A stretch of 64,000 nucleotides of DNA, from the NCBI RefSeq assembly GCF_001647285.1, contig NZ_LRML01000003.1, positions 452,081 to 516,080 on the forward strand, in the 5' to 3' direction. Positions 58,916 to 64,000 of this stretch are shown one piece after another. The notes under the pieces are model-generated. The model made no database searches. It had not been told where the DNA came from and was given only the letters and a program-made list of their open reading frames with translations. How positions within the stretch are numbered: position 1 is the stretch's first letter; each line of letters opens with the position of its first letter. This stretch comes from Rufibacter roseus (lineage in GTDB: Bacteria; Bacteroidota; Bacteroidia; Cytophagales; Hymenobacteraceae). Position numbers and translations under genes: made by a program.

Positions 58916-60433
58916 TTAATCATTCAAAACAGGATTGTTCAGAACTTCAGCCTGAGGAATATCAAAAGTCATTTCATCAGAATCCCAAGCAAAAGAGTTT
59001 CCAGCCTCAAACAAGTGATTAGAGCCTCTTTTAACCGTTCTCTTATTTCTTTTAAGGGAAAGGTAAGATTTACCTTCACCCCAAAGTTCAATACGGGTCT
59101 GCAGGTGTATCTCATCTTTCAGAGCTTGACCGCTCAGATCGTCTACATAAGCATAATCAGACGCCGAAGTAAATCTTTTTGCCAATAAAGTTTTAAGCAT
59201 TTCTCTGGCTGGCCCATCTTGATTCAATCTTGCCTTGGCTTCTGCATTCAGCAAAATCATTTCTTCCAGACGCATGTATACATAGTCAGTTTCCATGAAA
59301 CGCTGCTTACCAATTACCCTGTCTGGGTGAAAGAATTTGTTTCTTGGCTGCAAGTTTGTGGCATGAAACTGTCCTTTTCTGATATCACCTGGACGAATGG
59401 CGTCATAAAGGCTACGATCAATAGTCTTAGGGTCACCTGCCCATGCATAGCTGTAGGAGAAAACATCCACTTGACCCCACCAAGAGATCAGGTTAAGCCC
59501 ATAATCTAATACTAGGTCCATTCCCCAAATCCAGCTAGGAGCAGCCACATTATTGAAGCCAGCAGTTGTACGGTTCGTGATTTGACCCGCTGCGTCAAAT
59601 TGAGCAACTACTTCATTAGGGTTAAGCACACGGTAAGTAGAGGCAGAAATGATGTCATTCGTAAGAGTTACCACACGCTGTAAATCAGCCTGAGAACCAC
59701 GAGCGGCTAATACATAAGCTAACAACCCTTTTGCAACATGCTGATCTACTTTGTTTTTAGTATCTCTTGTATATCCTTCAAGTGCAACAATAGCAGCCTC
59801 TAGGTCACTAACCATCAGATTGTATACTTCTGCTGAAGTACTTTTAGGCTGATTAGGCATTGAGGTTGAAGTATACACAGGTAAGATCTTCTCTGTACCA
59901 TCTCCGTATCCCTTAGAGTAGAACTGCGCCAGGTAGAAATAAGCATAGGCGCGCATAGCTTTTGCCTGCCCCATCAGCTGCTTCGTATTAGTATCTGGTT
60001 GAACAGCATCATTTCCACCCAAAAGATCTATAAGAGTATTGGCAGAACGAATAACTCTATAGTAGTATCTCCAAGGGGTATAAGTTTGGTTAACTGTAAA
60101 GTCTTTCGTAACCTGATATCTAGCTATACCAGAATACCAGCCATAGGTAGTACCCGCCAATACCATATCAGAGGCAAGCATATCGGCGAAAATATCAAAT
60201 CCTTTCTGCCCAAAGTCATCATGCCCGGTGGTACCCCCAGTACCGGGAGTATACATGGTTGAGTAAAGGCCAGAAACAAATGAGTTATACAAAGTAGGGT
60301 CCGTTTTGGCTGCTTCCCTTATTTGCTCAAGCGATAGTTGTTGGGTCGGCTTTTCCTCCAAGAAATCTTCTTGGCAACCGGAAGCAAAAACTGTAAGAAC
60401 AGCTAATGCCACTGTATATAATTTCTTTTTCAT
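58916..60433 (-). CDS. SusD/RagB-family nutrient-binding lipoprotein
   Basis: Surface lipoprotein of 505 residues (Cys20 in ASGCQED) that captures substrate and caps the SusC channel. The TPR-like SusD helices (YAYFYLAQFYSKGYGDG, QHVAKGLLAYVLAARGSQ) and C-terminal RagB signature (MRLEEMILLNAEAKARLNQ) are seen; EIHLQTRIELWGEGKSYLSL matches the terminal motif. It begins five bases after the SusC gene. Ligand class is not evident; no glycoside hydrolase is adjacent. Confidence 0.92.
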   Translation of the reverse strand: MKKKLYTVALAVLTVFASGCQEDFLEEKPTQQLSLEQIREAAKTDPTLYNSFVSGLYSTMYTPGTGGTTGHDDFGQKGFDIFADMLASDMVLAGTTYGWYSGIARYQVTKDFTVNQTYTPWRYYYRVIRSANTLIDLLGGNDAVQPDTNTKQLMGQAKAMRAYAYFYLAQFYSKGYGDGTEKILPVYTSTSMPNQPKSTSAEVYNLMVSDLEAAIVALEGYTRDTKNKVDQHVAKGLLAYVLAARGSQADLQRVVTLTNDIISASTYRVLNPNEVVAQFDAAGQITNRTTAGFNNVAAPSWIWGMDLVLDYGLNLISWWGQVDVFSYSYAWAGDPKTIDRSLYDAIRPGDIRKGQFHATNLQPRNKFFHPDRVIGKQRFMETDYVYMRLEEMILLNAEAKARLNQDGPAREMLKTLLAKRFTSASDYAYVDDLSGQALKDEIHLQTRIELWGEGKSYLSLKRNKRTVKRGSNHLFEAGNSFAWDSDEMTFDIPQAEVLNNPVLND

Positions 60434-60438
60434 TTTAA

Positions 60439-63400
60439 TTAGATTTTAATTCTTAAACCAGCTGTAACAGTTGACAAAGGTGAGTAGCGGTATGTACTAG
60501 AACCACCAGTTTCAGCTGTAGATGGATTAAATCCTTGACGGGCACTATTCAACCACAAGTTATCACCAGATACCCAAACAGATAAACCTCCTACTTTAAA
60601 TCTGCTAGTTAAGCTTGCAGGCACAGTATAACTTAACCGTACGTTGTTCAAAGCCAAGTAATTTGCTTTTGTCAAGAAGCGGGTAGAAACTGAACTTACG
60701 TTTGCATCTCTCTGGTTTGATAGGCGAGGTACCCCATTTCCTGGGTTCTCCTCACTCTGCCATCTGTCAAGAATATCTACGTGCCAGTTGTTGCTACCCA
60801 CAACGCCACTGTGCATTAAGCTAGCGTAGGCACCATCATATGCATAGCCACCAAAGCTATAAAGCATTTGTACATTAAGATCAAAGCCTTTGTAACCGGC
60901 TGAAAGGTTTACACCACCTCTAACATCTGGAATTGGTGATTTCCCTACATATTTCTGAGTAGCCTCAGAGTATACTTTGGTTGTACCTACCATGATGTTT
61001 CCAGCTTCACCAGGATTCTTAGAAAGGTAATCAGTTAAGCTTTGAATTTGCTCACCTGTGTTAAAGGCACCATCTCCATTGGCATCAATGTAATGAACAG
61101 TCCAAGTGCTCTTTCCGTCTGTCGGATCAACACCAGAAAACTCTCTCATATAAAAATCAAAGATAGAGTGGCCTTTTGACCAGCCATAGCTGCCTTGCAC
61201 ATCTATTGCCTTAGGTTGACCTGTTGAAGCATCAAGCGGCATCTGTGTGATCTTATTAGTGAAGATCTCTCCGTTTACATTTAAATCAAGACGGAAATCT
61301 GAGGTTTTTAAAATATGGCCTGTTAAATCAAATTCAAAACCCTTGTTCTGCAATTTACCATCATTAGATACAATAAGAGCGTAGCCAATAGAAGGGCCAG
61401 GTCTTACCTGGAAAATCAGGTCTTCAGTATTCTTAACATAGTATTCAAATGAACCTGTTAAGAATTTGCCAATTTCAAACTCCACACCTGTCTGAAACAT
61501 CTCAGAAGACTCCCAAGTCAAGTTAGGGTTACCCACACTGCTTTCAGAGAAGGCTGGTTGGTTACTTACGTTGTTAACGTTGTACAGATCGTAGCCTGAA
61601 TAAGAACCTACACCTGCCTGGTCACCCATGATACCGTAGCTAGCCTTCAGTTTCAAGGAGCTTAACAAAGGAAGGCTTCTCATGAAATCTTCGTTAGATA
61701 CTAACCAAGCTGCTCCTACTGATCCAAAAGTTCCCCATTTTTTGTTCAAGAATTTAGAAGAACCATCTCTTCTTAAAGTTGCTGACAAAAAGTAAGTCTT
61801 ATCAAAGTCATAATTCAGTTGCCCGAAATAGCTTTCTAAGGTATTTCTGATCGTGTAAGAGTTTTGGGTTGGGTTCTTAACAATTGTATTGCTTAGTTCC
61901 AAAATGTTAGGATCTACTAATCTGTAGCCTGAAGCAAAGAATGTATTTTGCTCGTAATCAGTAGCTTCATGAGCAACTAAAGCTTCAAATCCATGTTGTC
62001 CAAAAGATTTTGAATAACGCAACAGGTTCAACAAGTTGTAGGAGAATCTGTCTGTTCTGGTTAAGCCCAGAGAACCCACTTGCCCAGCAGAAGAACCATA
62101 GAATTTATTGTTCAACCAACCATACTTATTGTGGAAGTATTGTACACCTATTCTGTTTTCAAAAGTTAGACCTTCAACAATTTTGAAATCTAAATTTGCG
62201 TTTCCGTTGATTTCATCACGATTGTCTCTTCTGGTATTATAGGTAGCATCAGCGATAGAGTTTGTTAATCCACCGAAGCCACGAGCAAAATCACCTTCAG
62301 CACCATAATCATACACAAAAGAACCAGGATAATAAGGGTCAGGAATCCGAGCTCCACTAGCATCTCTTTTAAATAGAGGATAAATAGATGGCATGTTATC
62401 AACAAACCAGAAAATACTTCCAGAGTCTTCTGTCTGTCCACCAGTATTGGTTTCAGATCTTGCGTAGTTGAAGTTGATACCACCAGTCAACCATGAAGTA
62501 ACTTCTTGTCTTAAATTTAAACGAGCTGTTATACGCTCATAATCTGACTTGATAGAATAACCTTGGTCATCTAAATAGCCAAAAGAGGTATAATAGCTAG
62601 TTCTTCCTGAAGAACCTCCTAATTTAACGTTGTACTCTCTGCGAGCTGAATTCTGGAAGGCATAGTCTTCCCAGTTCTCCGGATCATATTTTCTTGTAAC
62701 TCCTGGACGAACGGTTCTGGTGGCTGGATCAATCAATTCACCACCATTGGCCACATTCCACATGTTGTAACCTGTTCTTACACCACTTGCAGAAAACAAA
62801 TTTGCGTTTGCGTAAGCAATACGCTCAGCATCTGTACCTGAGTTAGGATAATTGTAAAGACCTTCCCAACCTAACGCAATGTATTGTTCAGGAGATTTAA
62901 TGGTTTCATAACGCGGCAATAAAGCCATGTTTGTACCAAAGTTAGCATCAGCTTCAATGAAAGACTTTCTACCTCTTCCAGATCTAGTAGTGATGAGCAC
63001 CACACCGTTAGCACCTCTAGAACCATAAATAGAAGTTGCAGCGGCATCTTTTAATACAGTGGTAGACTCAACGTCAGCAGGATTGATGGAATTAAGACCT
63101 CCAGAGAAAGGAACCCCGTCAACTACGTACAATGGATCGCGGTTACCGTTCACAGAACCCAGACCTCTAATACGAATAGTAGCCACCGTACCAGGTTGTC
63201 CACTGGTGTTAATTACTCTTACCCCTGATACCTCACCAGCTAAGGCTTGAGACACGTTTGCTACATTCTTTCTATCCATCACTTCTCCGTCAACTACTTT
63301 TGCAGATCCCGTGAATGATTGTTTAGTTGTAGTACCGTACCCAACAACTACTACTTCCTGTAGTGCCTCGGCGTCAGTTCCTAATTTAACATTAACTGTA

Positions 63401-63669
63401 GTTTGGTTTCCTACAGCCACTTCTTGATTTACATATCCGATAAAGGAGAATACAAGGGTTCCGCCAGAGGACGGAACAGAGATTGAATAGCTACCATTAA
63501 CATCCGTTGGTGATGCGGTGGTGGTACCCTTGAGTTGCACAGTGACGCCAGGCATTCCCTCTCCTGTTTGTGCGTCAGTCACTCGTCCTGTTACAGTTCT
63601 ACTTTGTGCCCACGCTTGCGTAGCAAGCACGAACAACAAAGCAATACTGAAAAGTAAAGCTTTCTTCAT
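60439..63669 (-). CDS. SusC/RagA-family TonB-linked outer-membrane protein
   Basis: TonB-dependent channel of 1076 residues. Signal peptide MKKALLFSIALLFVLATQAWAQ, then a carboxypeptidase D-like domain (VTGRVTDAQTGEGMPGVTVQLKG), the Bacteroidota plug opening VVVVGYGTTTKQSFTGS, RIRGLGSVNGNRDPLYVVDGVP and ATSIYGSRGANGVVLITTRSG, and a large barrel. The barrel ends in YRYSPLSTVTAGLRIKI. It pairs with the SusD gene five bases downstream and has a textbook promoter upstream. Substrate unknown; an adjacent peptidase makes peptides one option. Confidence 0.94.
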   Translation of the reverse strand: MKKALLFSIALLFVLATQAWAQSRTVTGRVTDAQTGEGMPGVTVQLKGTTTASPTDVNGSYSISVPSSGGTLVFSFIGYVNQEVAVGNQTTVNVKLGTDAEALQEVVVVGYGTTTKQSFTGSAKVVDGEVMDRKNVANVSQALAGEVSGVRVINTSGQPGTVATIRIRGLGSVNGNRDPLYVVDGVPFSGGLNSINPADVESTTVLKDAAATSIYGSRGANGVVLITTRSGRGRKSFIEADANFGTNMALLPRYETIKSPEQYIALGWEGLYNYPNSGTDAERIAYANANLFSASGVRTGYNMWNVANGGELIDPATRTVRPGVTRKYDPENWEDYAFQNSARREYNVKLGGSSGRTSYYTSFGYLDDQGYSIKSDYERITARLNLRQEVTSWLTGGINFNYARSETNTGGQTEDSGSIFWFVDNMPSIYPLFKRDASGARIPDPYYPGSFVYDYGAEGDFARGFGGLTNSIADATYNTRRDNRDEINGNANLDFKIVEGLTFENRIGVQYFHNKYGWLNNKFYGSSAGQVGSLGLTRTDRFSYNLLNLLRYSKSFGQHGFEALVAHEATDYEQNTFFASGYRLVDPNILELSNTIVKNPTQNSYTIRNTLESYFGQLNYDFDKTYFLSATLRRDGSSKFLNKKWGTFGSVGAAWLVSNEDFMRSLPLLSSLKLKASYGIMGDQAGVGSYSGYDLYNVNNVSNQPAFSESSVGNPNLTWESSEMFQTGVEFEIGKFLTGSFEYYVKNTEDLIFQVRPGPSIGYALIVSNDGKLQNKGFEFDLTGHILKTSDFRLDLNVNGEIFTNKITQMPLDASTGQPKAIDVQGSYGWSKGHSIFDFYMREFSGVDPTDGKSTWTVHYIDANGDGAFNTGEQIQSLTDYLSKNPGEAGNIMVGTTKVYSEATQKYVGKSPIPDVRGGVNLSAGYKGFDLNVQMLYSFGGYAYDGAYASLMHSGVVGSNNWHVDILDRWQSEENPGNGVPRLSNQRDANVSSVSTRFLTKANYLALNNVRLSYTVPASLTSRFKVGGLSVWVSGDNLWLNSARQGFNPSTAETGGSSTYRYSPLSTVTAGLRIKI

Positions 63670-63713
63670 GTGGTTTTGGTTGTTTGTTTGTAGAGATGAT
63701 AAAGATTGTTAAC

Positions 63714-63744
63714 CAAATTTAACAATCACTTCAACATTAACAAA
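63714..63744 (-). promoter_or_regulatory. Consensus Bacteroidota promoter of the SusCD pair
   Basis: Read leftward: TTTG (63741-63744), 19 bases, TAAATTTG (63714-63721). This is an exact fit to TTTG-N19-TAnnTTTG, 45 bases before the SusC start. Confidence 0.75.
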
Positions 63745-63950
63745 TATTTAACATAAAACTTTTGGATATAACAGAATAAAACTGAGGGAATTTCGTTGTG
63801 TCTGTTCTTGTAAATTTTTATATTCCTATATGAAATATAACTCAACCATCATAATTGGCCGTAATTCTTAAAATAATTTTAAATCCATTGTTTTGTTTAA
63901 AAGATTATTTAATTCTTCAACTGTTAATATTTTCTTAAAATTCTATATAC

Positions 63951-64000
63951 TAAAAAAAGGAGAAGGCCATCCAGTACTGGATGGCCTTCTCCTTTTTTTA
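63951..64000. terminator. 50-bp perfect palindromic terminator at the window edge
   Basis: Arms 63951-63975 and 63976-64000 are exact reverse complements with A and T tails. It presumably ends a leftward gene beyond the window. The stretch 63745-63950 is AT-rich with no gene. Confidence 0.8.

Overview
The window looks like chromosomal DNA from a Bacteroidota bacterium, most likely order Cytophagales, family Hymenobacteraceae (Rufibacter/Nibribacter/Pontibacter type). The reasons are a SusC/SusD pair, a secreted protein ending in a type IX secretion (Por) sorting domain, many lipoproteins, TAnnTTTG promoter boxes, a phosphosulfolactate synthase and a Bacteroidota-style EPS kinase with a tyrosine tail. 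The genus is inferred, not proven. I see no rRNA, tRNA, CRISPR array, prophage or intact insertion sequence.

Layout. 1-6760: the start of ahcY (partial), a THUMP-like methyltransferase, a KGG-type stress peptide, a 3-methyladenine DNA glycosylase, small envelope proteins and a GH89 alpha-N-acetylglucosaminidase whose N-terminal half is unusually GC-rich. 7292-10605: a cobalamin riboswitch followed by a BtuB-like receptor and a BtuG-like beta-propeller lipoprotein, together a B12-uptake locus. 10696-12302: a small lipoprotein and a disordered hydrophilic protein flanked by two inverted copies of a MITE-like element. 12303-20053: a metal-homeostasis island with an HMA-AraC fusion regulator, two cytosolic Csp-type (DUF326) copper-storage proteins, a CDF exporter, a CzcO-like flavoprotein broken by one in-frame stop, CopA and a CopZ-like chaperone. 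20246-30067: a Ca-type P-ATPase, a YciI protein, a DUF748 protein, a B12-binding radical SAM enzyme flanked by REP-like palindromes, a T9SS cargo protein and a GNAT acetyltransferase. 30297-34188: a Tat-exported PaoABC-type molybdenum aldehyde oxidoreductase operon. 34390-40494: a lipoprotein, uvrB, a small membrane protein and an ECF sigma factor overlapping a gene for a protein with both a transmembrane helix and a beta-barrel-like domain. 40745-49843: a leftward cluster of Wza, Wzc, a CpsB-type phosphatase, an epimerase, a TPR protein, ComA, a PopT-like (DUF368) carrier and AroE. 50127-54204: acyl-CoA dehydrogenase, rpsU, a Xer recombinase, hpf and metK. 54477-64000: two tandem PAP2 phosphatases, the second frameshifted in a poly-A run, an S9 peptidase and a SusC/SusD pair.

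The most striking non-coding signal is a short nested palindrome with TGTTTT..GGC arms around a TTTTCTGAAAA centre. It recurs about 22-25 times, almost always in 3' intergenic positions and often merged with terminators; one degenerate copy lies inside an open reading frame. Other repeats are three copies of a 73-76 bp REP-like palindrome, a two-copy MITE-like family of about 160 bp, and a 7-bp tandem repeat placed immediately before two unrelated start codons. All assignments come from reading the sequence; no database search was run.
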